From assembly GCF_036226405.1 (NCBI RefSeq), contig NZ_CP108464.1, positions 5,642,001-5,706,000 on the forward strand: a stretch of 64,000 bases of DNA. Direction: 5' to 3'. The DNA comes from Streptomyces sp. NBC_01260. GTDB lineage: Bacteria > Actinomycetota > Actinomycetes > Streptomycetales > Streptomycetaceae. Each line of letters begins with the position of its first letter. The stretch's first letter is position 1. Of the stretch, positions 6,434-14,609 are shown piece after piece. Both the position numbers and the translations under genes were made by a program. The notes under the pieces are model-generated. The model had not been told where the DNA came from and ran no database searches. It worked only from the letters and a program-made list of their open reading frames with translations.

Positions 6434-9433
6434 TTACTCCGCCACGGCGTACGCCTGGACCGACCAGAGCGAGTAGCCGTACTGGGTGGCACGGCCGTCG
6501 CCCTGGACCCGGATGAACCGGGTGTCCTTCGCGTCCATCCGGACCGACTCGTGCCCGCCCCTGCCGTCCCGGACGGTGGCCGCCGTGCGCCAGGTGCGGC
6601 CGTCCGCGGAGACCTGCACGCGGTAACGGGAGGCGTACGCGTCCTGCCAGTCCAGCACCACCTGCCCGAGCCGGACCGGGGCGGGCAGTTCGGCCTGCCA
6701 CCAGGCGCCGTCCTCGGCCGGAGAGGACCAGCGCGTCTCCGGGTCGCCGTCCGACGCGGCGGCCGCGGGGAAGTCCGCCGTCTCGTCGCCCGACGAGGAG
6801 GCGGTGGCCGTGCGCAGCAGATCGGCGCCCGCGGTGCGCGGGAAGGCCCGGACGGTCAGGGTGGTCTCCTCGGCGCCGAAGGAGAACGGCACCTCGTACT
6901 CGCCCGCCGGGGTGTTCGCGGGGACGGTGATCTCCACCGGAACGTCGGTGCGGGACCCGCGCTGGACGGTCGTCTGCTTGGGCACCCGCACCTTGATGCC
7001 CTTGGGGGCCTTCGCGGTGAGCGCGCCCCGCACCTCGGCCGGACGGCCGGCGGAGAGCCGTGCCTCGACCCGCTGCGGCTCGCCGCCGATCTCGGCGTCC
7101 GTCTCCCCGTGTGCGAGATCGAGCCGGGCGGCGGGCTCGTCGCCGAACCACGGCACCAGTGAGCGCACCCGGGGCGCCGTTCCGGCGGACGGGGCCGCGC
7201 CCGAGAGCGGCGGGATGATCAGGGGCGGTGCACCGGTGACCGACGGGGTGGCGGTCGGCCAGCTGATCCGGACCGCGTCGGCCCGCAGGCCCTGCCCCCG
7301 CGTCTGGGTCCAGCCGCTGGCCGACAGGGCGCCGAGGCTGTGCCAGCCCTCACCGGGCACGTGGGCCTGGACCGTCGCCTCGGCCGCGGCGGCGCCGCCG
7401 CCCGGTACGGCGGTCGCGGTGACCGCCTCCAGCGGACGGGCCCGGCTCAGCCGCACCGTATAGCTGCCCTGGGCCTCGGTCACCGTGCCGTTGTCGCGGT
7501 CTGTCCCGGTCCAGGCGTCGGCCTCCTTGCGCGCCCGGTCCAGGAACGGGCCGAGCACGCCCTTGCCGACCGTCGCGCCGCTCGCCTTCACGGTCCTGCT
7601 CACCGGCTCCAGGGCCAGCGACGCCTGCCAGGCGGCCGCCCCGTCGCCGCGCGCCTGGGCCTGGAGCAGATCGACGGCCAGCTCACCCGCCCTGCCGTAC
7701 CGGGACAACTGCTCGGTCCACGGGCGCACTTCGTCATCGAGCCGCCCCTCGGCCAGTCCGGCCAGCCGCTGCGGGGTCTCGCGCATCACGGTGAACGCGG
7801 CCCGCAGCCGGCCCGCCGCCTTGTCCCGCGCCGCGGCGTCCGTCCCGGCGCGGGACTTCCAGAACGAGGCGAACAGCGGTTGCAGATATGCCGATTCGTC
7901 ACCGCCCAGCACGGAGGCCGCACTGTTCCCGGCCAGGGCGCGCAGCGCGTCCCGGCTGCCGGTGTCCTGGCCCGCGAGGTCGTCGATGGCCGCCTGCCAG
8001 GACTCCTGCGGCTGGTACCCCCTCGGGTTCCAGGCGAAGTCGGCGGCGGTGAACAGCGGGATCCGGGAGGCGGACGGCTGCTCCATCGCATTGGCCAGCA
8101 GCGCCGCCGAACCGATGGCGACCGCCGGATCGCGGCCGGTGTACGGACCGAGGAAGATCCGGTCCTGCGCGTAGTCGTTGACCGGGTAGTTGTCCATCGT
8201 GATCAGCGAATGGCCGAACGTGGCGCGCGCACCGGCCAGTTCGCCGCCGGTGATGGTCCTCGGCACGACCCCGACGCCGGTCCAGGCGACCTGCACCCGG
8301 TCGTCGAGCTCCTTGGCGAGCGCCGTGCGGTAGTCGGTCGCCCCGTCCTGGTAGAACTCCGTCGGCATCATCGACAGCGGCTGCGAACCCGGGTGGCGGT
8401 CCGCGAGGTGCTGGGCCACCCGGCTCACGACACGGGCCTGCGCCCTGGCCGCCGCCTGCGGACCGTCACCGAAGGTGTCGGAATCGGCCGAGCAGTGCCA
8501 TTCGCTGTAGCTGACGTCCTGGAACTGCACCTGGAAGACCCGCACCCCCAGCGCCCACATCGCGTCGATCTTCTTCGTCAGCGCCTTCACATCGCGGTCC
8601 GAGGACAGGCACATCGACTGGCCGGGCGCCACGGCCCAGCCGAGCGTCACGTGCTCGGCGGCGGCCCGCTCGGCCAGCGCGCGGAAGTCGGCACGGCGCT
8701 CGGCGGGGTACGGGTCGCGCCAGCGGGCCTGCCGGTAGGGGTCGTCGCCCGCCGCGTACAGATACCGGTTCTGCTTCGTGCGCCCCATGAAGCCGAGCTG
8801 GGAGAGCCGTTCCTCCTGGGTCCAGGGCTGCCCGTAGAACCCCTCGGTCATCCCGCGCACGGCACTGGACGGCCAGTCCCGGACGGTGACGCCCGCGACG
8901 GTGCCGCCCCGGATCAGCTGACGCAGGGTCTGCACCGCGTGGAACAGCCCGTCGTCGCCCAGGCCGTCCACGGCGACGGTGTCGCGTCCCGCGACCGGGC
9001 CGGCCGCGATGCGGTAGCCGCCGACGGGCAGATCGGCGCGGTCGGGCGCGCGCAGCGTGCGCAGCGCGTCCAGGGCCCCGTCGCCGCCGAGCCGGATGAC
9101 GGGGCCGCGGCCCGGCAGGGCTTCGTGGACGGTCCGCACACCCGCGTCGCGCAGGACCTGGCGGAGCGCGGCGACGGCGTACGGGTCGGCCTGCGCGTCG
9201 GCGACGAGCGTGACCTCGCCGGAGAGGGGGACCGAGGAGCCGGACGCCTTGATGCTCTGCGGCCGGGGCCACACGGTGGGCAGGGCGCCGTCGTCCGCGC
9301 GGTCGGGGGTGCTGGCGGCGGGCGTACCGGGCACCGGAGGGGCTGCGAAGGCGGCCGGGGCCCCCGCGGAGAGGAGTCCGCCGAGCACGGCCACGGCGAC
9401 CGCCGCCGCCTGCTTCCTGCGCCTGAGCTGCAT
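6434..9433 (-). CDS. Secreted GH84-type beta-N-acetylglucosaminidase-like protein with C-terminal discoidin domain
   Basis: 999 residues from ATG at 9433, with GAGGGAG upstream. Order: Sec signal (LRRRKQ, then a hydrophobic run ending AFAAP at about 31); GH20/GH84 N-terminal domain (60-180); GH84 catalytic barrel (about 185-500, RGMTEGFYGQPWTQEERLSQ, PTEFYQ, NYPVNDYAQDRIFLGPYTG, FAWNPRGY); helical linker; NEW3-like beta domain (about 800-860); F5/8 type C domain (about 875-995) for glycan binding. GH84 enzymes normally use two adjacent Asp residues in an FDD motif. Here the motif reads FQDV (Gln305-Asp306), so the residue that orients the substrate acetamido group is changed. Activity may therefore be altered. 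No partner gene is adjacent. Confidence 0.85.
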   Translation of the reverse strand: MQLRRRKQAAAVAVAVLGGLLSAGAPAAFAAPPVPGTPAASTPDRADDGALPTVWPRPQSIKASGSSVPLSGEVTLVADAQADPYAVAALRQVLRDAGVRTVHEALPGRGPVIRLGGDGALDALRTLRAPDRADLPVGGYRIAAGPVAGRDTVAVDGLGDDGLFHAVQTLRQLIRGGTVAGVTVRDWPSSAVRGMTEGFYGQPWTQEERLSQLGFMGRTKQNRYLYAAGDDPYRQARWRDPYPAERRADFRALAERAAAEHVTLGWAVAPGQSMCLSSDRDVKALTKKIDAMWALGVRVFQVQFQDVSYSEWHCSADSDTFGDGPQAAARAQARVVSRVAQHLADRHPGSQPLSMMPTEFYQDGATDYRTALAKELDDRVQVAWTGVGVVPRTITGGELAGARATFGHSLITMDNYPVNDYAQDRIFLGPYTGRDPAVAIGSAALLANAMEQPSASRIPLFTAADFAWNPRGYQPQESWQAAIDDLAGQDTGSRDALRALAGNSAASVLGGDESAYLQPLFASFWKSRAGTDAAARDKAAGRLRAAFTVMRETPQRLAGLAEGRLDDEVRPWTEQLSRYGRAGELAVDLLQAQARGDGAAAWQASLALEPVSRTVKASGATVGKGVLGPFLDRARKEADAWTGTDRDNGTVTEAQGSYTVRLSRARPLEAVTATAVPGGGAAAAEATVQAHVPGEGWHSLGALSASGWTQTRGQGLRADAVRISWPTATPSVTGAPPLIIPPLSGAAPSAGTAPRVRSLVPWFGDEPAARLDLAHGETDAEIGGEPQRVEARLSAGRPAEVRGALTAKAPKGIKVRVPKQTTVQRGSRTDVPVEITVPANTPAGEYEVPFSFGAEETTLTVRAFPRTAGADLLRTATASSSGDETADFPAAAASDGDPETRWSSPAEDGAWWQAELPAPVRLGQVVLDWQDAYASRYRVQVSADGRTWRTAATVRDGRGGHESVRMDAKDTRFIRVQGDGRATQYGYSLWSVQAYAVAE

Positions 9434-9450
9434 GCCCGTTCTCCCTCGCT

Positions 9451-9475
9451 CCCACCGGTGGGCTCCGAGCCCACC
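9451..9475 (-). promoter_or_regulatory. Three-arm inverted repeat in the leader of the GH84 gene
   Basis: CCCACC (9451-9456), GGTGGGC (9457-9463) and GCCCACC (9469-9475) lie 18-42 bases before the start codon. The middle arm can pair with either neighbour, giving mutually exclusive hairpins just upstream of the ribosome site. As DNA it is also an operator-like repeat. The function is inferred. Confidence 0.45.
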
Positions 9476-9743
9476 ACCCGCGCGCGAGGGTGTCAATGCG
9501 CGTGGTCGTTGTGGTGCAAATGCCCGATGTGACGGATGGGGTCGGACAGGCGCGGCTGACGTCGCGTCACGCGAAAGATGGCGCCGAATGGCCGAAAACA
9601 GCGGACGTCTTACGGGGAACCGGCCTCCGGGGAACGGATTGTGACCCGGAGCACGTTGAACTCGTTGTCATAACGCCTACGTCTGCGGACGCGTCCGCTG
9701 GGTAGGCCTGCTGTGTCCTGCTCTCCACGGCCAGGAGGCCACC

Positions 9744-10016
9744 ATGCCCGCTGCCGCGCAGCTCCTGCTCTCCGCCCTGACCGAACAGGTGCCGGGACCC
9801 GCCCCGCTGATCAGCGCATGCCCCGCCACCGTCCCCGGCCCCGGCCCGCTCACCAGCGAAGCGCCGCTCGCCGACGCCATACCCCTGACCAGCGAGCCCC
9901 CGCTCGCCGACGCCACGCCACTGACCAGCGAACCCCCGCTCGCCGTTCTCGCCCCGCTGACCAGCGAGCCGGCTTCCTCCGGCAGCGCTTGGGGCATGGA
10001 GTCCCCAGGAGTCTGA
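9744..10016 (+). CDS. Small repeat protein encoded directly upstream of malQ, function unknown
   Basis: 90 codons; ATG at 9744 follows AGGAGG 5 bases upstream, one of the better ribosome sites in the window. The stop codon TGA ends at 10016 and the malQ ATG begins at 10017, so translation is probably coupled. The protein starts with a short hydrophobic stretch (PAAAQLLLSALTE) and then carries about four copies of a 12-residue unit PLTSEPPLADAT. I know no family with this repeat. The copies differ mainly at wobble positions while keeping residues, which supports real coding. It could be a leader peptide that tunes malQ translation or a small protein in its own right. Confidence 0.6.
   Translation: MPAAAQLLLSALTEQVPGPAPLISACPATVPGPGPLTSEAPLADAIPLTSEPPLADATPLTSEPPLAVLAPLTSEPASSGSAWGMESPGV
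9846..9986 (+). repeat. Tandem 36-bp coding repeat (four units)
   Basis: Units begin at 9846, 9882, 9918 and 9954 (the last is degenerate), encoding PLTSEAPLADAI, PLTSEPPLADAT, PLTSEPPLAVLA and PLTSEPASSGS. A weaker unit (PLISACPATVPG) begins at 9804. Codons for Pro, Leu and Glu vary between units. Confidence 0.85.
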
Positions 10017-12185
10017 ATGGGCTTGTCCCGGCTCGCCGCACTGCACGGCGTCGCCACCTCCTACTCCCCGTCCGCCGACGCCACGGTGTCCGTCCCCGAC
10101 GGCACGGTCGTCGCGGTGCTCGCCGCGCTCGGTGTCGACGCCGCCACGCCCGCGGCGGTACGGGAGGCGCTCGCCGCCGCCGAGTCCGCGGCCGGCTCCC
10201 GGCTGCTCCCGCCCACGGTCGTGGTGTGGGCCGGGGAACCGCTGCCCGTGGCCCTGGCCGCGCTGCCGCCCGGCACGGAGCTGACCGTCCGGCCCGAGGA
10301 GGCCGGTTCGGCCCCGCCGGCCCGGATGCGGACCCCCGCCGGGGATACGGATCCGGCCGTTTCCGGGGCGCCCGGCCCGGCGAGCGGCGCGCCCGCGCCC
10401 GGCTGGTGGACCGAACCCCCGCTCGGCGTGCACCGGCTGACCGCCCGGGCACCGGAGCGGCCGGCCGAGTCCTGCACGCTCGTCGTCGCCCCGGCCCGGG
10501 TCCCGCAGCCGCCGCTCCGCAGCCACGGCTTCCTCGTGCAGCTCTACTCGCTGCTCTCCGCCCGCTCCTGGGGCATGGGCGACCTCGGTGACCTCGCCGA
10601 TCTCGCCTCCTGGTCCGGGCGGTCCCTCGGTGCCGGCTTCGTCCAGGTCAACCCGCTGCACGCGGCGGTCCTGGGCAGCCCCACCGACCCGTCGCCCTAC
10701 CGTCCGTCCTCGCGGCGCTTCCCCGACCCCGTGCACCTGCGCATCGAGTCCCTCCCGGAGTACGGGCACGCGCCCGACCTGGCCGCACTGGACGAGCTGC
10801 GCCGCAAGGCGGGAGAGCTCCGCGACGGAGTCCTCAACAAGGGCGCCCTGATCGACCGCGACGCCGTCTGGGAGCTCAAGCGGCAGGCCCTCGCCATCCT
10901 CGCCGACGTCCCCCTCACGCCCGGCCGCCGCGCCGCCTACTGCGACTTCCTCGCCGAACAGGGACAGGCCCTGGAGGACCACGCCCTGTGGTGCGCCCTC
11001 GCCGAGCTGCACGGCTCCGACTGGCACAGCTGGCCGGCGGGCCTGCGCGACCCCCGCTCCAGGGAGACCGCCCGCGCCCGCGGCGAACTGCTCGACCGGG
11101 TCGACTTCCACTGCCGGCTCGCCTGGCTGACCGACACGCAGCTCGCCGACGCCCAGCGGGCCGCCCTGGACGCCGGGATGGCCGTCGGGATCGTCCACGA
11201 CCTCGCCGTCGGCGTGCACCCCGGCGGCGCCGACACCTGGGCCCAGCAGGACGCCTTCGCGCACGGCATGTCCGTCGGCGCGCCCCCGGACGCCTTCAAC
11301 GCACGCGGCCAGGACTGGGGTCTGCCGCCCTGGCGCCCCGACGCCCTCGCCGCGTCCGGCTACGCCCCGTTCCGCGGTCTGCTGCGCGGCATCCTCGGCC
11401 GGGCCGGTGCCCTGCGCATCGACCACGTCATGGGCCTGTTCCGGCTCTGGTGGGTGCCCGAGGGGCGCCCGCCCACCGAGGGCACCTATGTCAGCCACGA
11501 CGCCGAGGCGATGCTCGCCGTCCTCGTCCTGGAGGCCCACCGGGCGGGCGCCGTCGTCATGGGGGAGGACCTCGGCACCGTCGAACCCGGCGTCCGTGAG
11601 GCACTCGCCCGCCGCGGCGTCCTCGGCACCTCCGTGCTCTGGTTCGAACGGGACTGGTCGGGCACCGGCCGCCCGCTGGCCCCCGAGGAGTGGCGCGAGG
11701 GCTGCCTGGCCACCGCCACCACCCACGATCTGCCCTCCACCGCGGCCCGGCTGACCGGTGACCACGTGACGCTGCGCCACCGCCTCGGGCTGCTCGCCCG
11801 CCCGCTGGACCAGGAGCGGACCCAGGACGGCGCCGACACCGCGGAGTGGCTCGGCCTGCTCTCCCGGCTCGGCCTGCTCCCCGAGGGCGGCGGTGACGAG
11901 GAGGCGGCCGTCCGCGCCGTCCACCGCTTCCTGCTGCGCACCCCCGCCCGGATGGCCGGGGTCTGGCTGCCCGACACGATCGGCGACCGCCGCCCGCAGA
12001 ACCTGCCGGGCACCTGGGACGAATACCCCAACTGGCGGCTGCCCATCGCCGACGCCGAGGGCCGCCCGGTCACCCTGGAGGAGCTTGCCGCCTCGCCGCG
12101 GCTGCACAGGCTGATGGAGGTTCTCAGCCCTCGTCAGGAGCCCCCGGGGGCCCGTACGGCACCCCCGGGCGCGCGGCCCTCGTAG
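10017..12185 (+). CDS. malQ: 4-alpha-glucanotransferase (amylomaltase, GH77)
   Basis: 722 residues, the long actinobacterial form with an N-terminal domain of about 165 residues before the GH77 barrel. Catalytic residues are visible: the nucleophile Asp469 in LRIDHVMG, the acid/base Glu517 in VMGEDLGTV, and the transition-state stabiliser Asp571 in TTHDLPS. SPYRPSSRRF near 220 is the usual substrate-site motif. The enzyme transfers alpha-1,4-glucan segments in maltodextrin and glycogen metabolism in the cytosol. ATG at 10017 directly abuts the stop of the upstream repeat ORF, with AGGAG 5 bases before it. A 76-aa membrane protein follows after 20 bp. Confidence 0.95.
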   Translation: MGLSRLAALHGVATSYSPSADATVSVPDGTVVAVLAALGVDAATPAAVREALAAAESAAGSRLLPPTVVVWAGEPLPVALAALPPGTELTVRPEEAGSAPPARMRTPAGDTDPAVSGAPGPASGAPAPGWWTEPPLGVHRLTARAPERPAESCTLVVAPARVPQPPLRSHGFLVQLYSLLSARSWGMGDLGDLADLASWSGRSLGAGFVQVNPLHAAVLGSPTDPSPYRPSSRRFPDPVHLRIESLPEYGHAPDLAALDELRRKAGELRDGVLNKGALIDRDAVWELKRQALAILADVPLTPGRRAAYCDFLAEQGQALEDHALWCALAELHGSDWHSWPAGLRDPRSRETARARGELLDRVDFHCRLAWLTDTQLADAQRAALDAGMAVGIVHDLAVGVHPGGADTWAQQDAFAHGMSVGAPPDAFNARGQDWGLPPWRPDALAASGYAPFRGLLRGILGRAGALRIDHVMGLFRLWWVPEGRPPTEGTYVSHDAEAMLAVLVLEAHRAGAVVMGEDLGTVEPGVREALARRGVLGTSVLWFERDWSGTGRPLAPEEWREGCLATATTHDLPSTAARLTGDHVTLRHRLGLLARPLDQERTQDGADTAEWLGLLSRLGLLPEGGGDEEAAVRAVHRFLLRTPARMAGVWLPDTIGDRRPQNLPGTWDEYPNWRLPIADAEGRPVTLEELAASPRLHRLMEVLSPRQEPPGARTAPPGARPS

Positions 12186-12205
12186 CCGTTCGCTACGTTT
12201 GCACC

Positions 12206-12436
12206 GTGGACAAGAAGAACGCTATGCGCGCCGGTGCCGTCGCCGCCGGAACGACGCTGATGATGCTGCTCATGACGTCCCCCGCGCTCGCGCTCACCCG
12301 CGACGACGGTGACGACCCGGGTACCGGCCTGAGCGTGATCGACACGATCGGCCTGTTCGTCGTGGCCCCCCTGGTGCTGTTCGGGGTCATCGCCGGGCTG
12401 GTCATGGTCCTCGACAAGTCCAAGAAGCAGGCCTGA
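12206..12436 (+). CDS. Small membrane protein, function unknown
   Basis: 76 residues with two hydrophobic segments: residues 8-30, which may be a cleaved signal ending at ALA, and 44-68, followed by a basic tail (DKSKKQA). The loop between is acidic (RDDGDDPG). The GTG at 12206 lacks a ribosome site but has TACGTT with a 6-base gap, the layout of a leaderless Streptomyces promoter. I do not recognise a named family; similar short membrane proteins are common in streptomycetes. It lies 20 bp after malQ but appears to have its own promoter. Confidence 0.75.
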   Translation: MDKKNAMRAGAVAAGTTLMMLLMTSPALALTRDDGDDPGTGLSVIDTIGLFVVAPLVLFGVIAGLVMVLDKSKKQA

Positions 12437-12442
12437 CACCCG

Positions 12443-12469
12443 GCTGCGCGGCACACAGGGCCGCGCGGC
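12443..12469 (+). terminator. Stem-loop after the small membrane protein gene
   Basis: Arms GCTGCGCGGC and GCCGCGCGGC with a 7-base loop and one wobble pair, starting 7 bp after the stop codon. There is no T-run, which is usual for this genus. Confidence 0.6.
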
Positions 12470-12584
12470 TCCCCGGCTCCGTCCAGGGCGTCCCGATGCG
12501 CGCAGGCGCGTCGTGGCGCCCTGTCCGCGTTGGTCCGTCGACCACCTCGCTCATCGTTAAGCTCTGCTTCAAAAACCCCTCGGA

Positions 12585-12607
12585 AGTATTCGATAGACCT
12601 GAATACT
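12585..12607. promoter_or_regulatory. LysR-type operator candidate before the DMT permease gene
   Basis: Perfect inverted repeat AGTATTC-N9-GAATACT, 67 bp upstream of the permease start. It contains the T-N11-A spacing of LysR-type boxes. The same ATTC-N9-GAAT core recurs at 14535-14551 before allantoicase. Confidence 0.6.
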
Positions 12608-12673
12608 CTCTCGGTGTGACGGTGGGTCCCGTGACCGACGCACCCCCGCACGGGGGAGAGGGCAGGGGATTCC

Positions 12674-13627
12674 ATGGCCGTGCTGGACCGCATCCGCGGC
12701 AGTGGGACGGCTGGTGCGAGAGGGGCGCGGTGGAGCTTGGGGGCGGGCCTCCTGCTCGCCCTCGTCGCGACGGTCGTCTGGTCCGGGAGCTTCGTCGCCG
12801 CGCGCGCCCTGCACGACACCGTCCCGCCCGTCCAGGCCGCCTTCTGGCGCTGGATCGTCGCCGTCGCGACGGTCGCACCCTTCGCGGCGCGGGAGACCTG
12901 GCGGCAACGTGCGCTGATCCGCAGGCACCTGGGCTTCGTCACCCTCGCCGCGCTTCTCGGGGTCACCGTCTACAACACCCTGGTCAACCAGGCGGGCATG
13001 TCCACATCGGCCGGCCAGATGGGCATGATCATGGCTGCGTCGCCGGTGGTGATGGCGGTGTACGAACGCCTCGGCGGCCGGCGGCTCGGGTGGCGCCGCA
13101 TCGCCGGGATGGCCGTCGCCTGCACCGGGGTTCTGCTGCTGGTCGGCAACGGGTCCCTGGCGCCGCACTTCGCGCCCGGTGATCTGTGGATGTTCGCCGC
13201 GATGCTCAGTTTCTCCTCGTACAGCGCACTGCTGCGCCACCGTCCCGCGGAGATCGGCCAACTGGCCTTCCTCCTGACCACCTTCGTGCTGGGTGCTCTG
13301 ATGCTGGCCCCCGCCTTCGCGGTCGGCGTCGCCGTCCAGGGCGGGTTCGAGCCGACGGCCGGCACCGTCGGGCCGCTCCTGTACGTCGGTGTCCTCTCCT
13401 CGGCGGTCGCGTTCTTCGCCTGGAACAGGGCCGTGGCCCTCATCGGCGCCTCGCGGACCGGGATCGTCTATTACCTCCAGCCCGTCTGCGTGGCCGGGCT
13501 CTCCTTCGCCCTGCTGGGCGAGTCGACGGGACCGGTGCGGATCCTCTGCCTGGTCCTGATCCTCGGCGGAGTGGCGCTGGGGGCGGGCCGGGCCCGTGGC
13601 CGGGCGGCGGCTAATGTGCGGACATGA
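12674..13627 (+). CDS. EamA/DMT-family transporter
   Basis: 317 residues with about ten transmembrane segments in two EamA repeats; the second begins near residue 165 (GDLWMFAAMLSFSSYSALL). The charged N-terminus and the terminal helix with GESTGPVRILCLVLILGG fit the drug/metabolite transporter superfamily, usually exporters of amino acids, nucleobases or other metabolites. ATG at 12674 follows a purine-rich ribosome site. The stop overlaps the lysR start as ATGA, so both genes are co-translated. Substrate is unknown; a link to ureide metabolism is only suggested by the operator shared with allantoicase. Confidence 0.9.
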   Translation: MAVLDRIRGSGTAGARGARWSLGAGLLLALVATVVWSGSFVAARALHDTVPPVQAAFWRWIVAVATVAPFAARETWRQRALIRRHLGFVTLAALLGVTVYNTLVNQAGMSTSAGQMGMIMAASPVVMAVYERLGGRRLGWRRIAGMAVACTGVLLLVGNGSLAPHFAPGDLWMFAAMLSFSSYSALLRHRPAEIGQLAFLLTTFVLGALMLAPAFAVGVAVQGGFEPTAGTVGPLLYVGVLSSAVAFFAWNRAVALIGASRTGIVYYLQPVCVAGLSFALLGESTGPVRILCLVLILGGVALGAGRARGRAAANVRT

Positions 13628-14544
13628 CCGAGTGGGACATCAAGAAGCTCCGGATCCTGAGGGTGCTGAGCGAGCGCGGGACCGTCACGGCGACGGCCGA
13701 GGCGCTGCTGATGACCCCTTCCGCGGTGTCCCAGCAGCTGTCGAACCTGGGCCGGCAGCTCGGTGTGCCACTGCTGGAGGCACAGGGCAGGCGGGTCCGG
13801 CTCACCGACGCCGCGCACCTCGTACTCCGCCACGCCGAAGTGGTGTTCGCCCAGCTGGAGCGCGCCGAGGCCGAGTTGACCGGCTATCTGCGGGGCGAGG
13901 CGGGGGAGGTGCGGGTCGGGGCGTTCTCGACCGCCGTGCCCGCCCTCGTCGTACCCGCGGTCCAACTGCTGCGCGCCGAGGGGCGGCCGGGGCCCGAGCT
14001 GCGGGTGCGGGAGGCGGAGGCCGCACAGGCGTACGAACTCCTCGCGGCCGGTGACGTCGACCTCGCGCTCTCGCTCGCCGCGCACGCGCCGACGGCGCGC
14101 GACACCCGGTTCGCCCTGCTGCCGCTGCTCGCCGACCCGCTCGACGTCGCCCTCCCCATCGGGCACCGGCTCGCGAAGGCCCCGGAGCTCCGGCTGGCCG
14201 ACCTCGCCGCCGAGCCCTGGATCTTCGGCGGCTCGGGCCCCTGGTCGGAGATCACCACCGCCGCCTGCGAGGCCGCCGGGTTCGTCCCCGAGCAGGCCCA
14301 CAGTGCCTCCGGATGGACCGCGATCCTGGCCATGGTGGAGGCCGGCATGGGAGTCGCGCTGATCCCGCGGATGGCGTCGGCGGAACGCCGCAAGGGCGTG
14401 GCCCTGCGCGTTCTCGGTGCCGACCTGCCCCGGCGCCATGTGGTGGCGGCGGTACGGCAGGGGGCCGAGGCCGGTCCGGCGGTGGCCCGGGTGCTGGCCG
14501 CGCTCAAGGAGGTCAGCGCCGCGCGCGAGGAATCATTCAGGTGA
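13624..14544 (+). CDS. LysR-family transcriptional regulator
   Basis: 306 residues. The helix-turn-helix lies at residues 5-62 (RGTVTATAEALLMTPSAVSQ), and the effector-binding domain of two alpha/beta lobes spans about 90-295. It overlaps the permease gene by 4 bp (ATGA). LysR genes are more often divergent from their target, so the co-directional arrangement is notable. Palindromes of the type ATTC-N9-GAAT lie before the permease and overlap this gene's own stop codon, just before allantoicase. The regulator therefore probably controls both sides. The ligand is unknown. Confidence 0.92.
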   Translation: MTEWDIKKLRILRVLSERGTVTATAEALLMTPSAVSQQLSNLGRQLGVPLLEAQGRRVRLTDAAHLVLRHAEVVFAQLERAEAELTGYLRGEAGEVRVGAFSTAVPALVVPAVQLLRAEGRPGPELRVREAEAAQAYELLAAGDVDLALSLAAHAPTARDTRFALLPLLADPLDVALPIGHRLAKAPELRLADLAAEPWIFGGSGPWSEITTAACEAAGFVPEQAHSASGWTAILAMVEAGMGVALIPRMASAERRKGVALRVLGADLPRRHVVAAVRQGAEAGPAVARVLAALKEVSAAREESFR

Positions 14545-14553
14545 AATGAATGA
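14533..14553. promoter_or_regulatory. LysR-type operator candidate before allantoicase
   Basis: Perfect TCATTCA-N7-TGAATGA overlapping the lysR stop codon, 57 bp upstream of the allantoicase start. It has T-N11-A spacing and the same ATTC-N9-GAAT core as the site at 12585-12607. Confidence 0.6.
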
Positions 14554-14609
14554 AGTGTGCGAAAACTTTCGATGGACCTGATGGATGAGTCCGTACGACA
14601 GTGGGGCAC

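Noticed and set aside
12121..12185. GC-rich inverted repeat at the end of malQ considered as a terminator
   Set aside because: It lies inside the coding sequence and encodes Pro/Gly/Arg residues of the C-terminus; the true stem-loop lies after the next gene.
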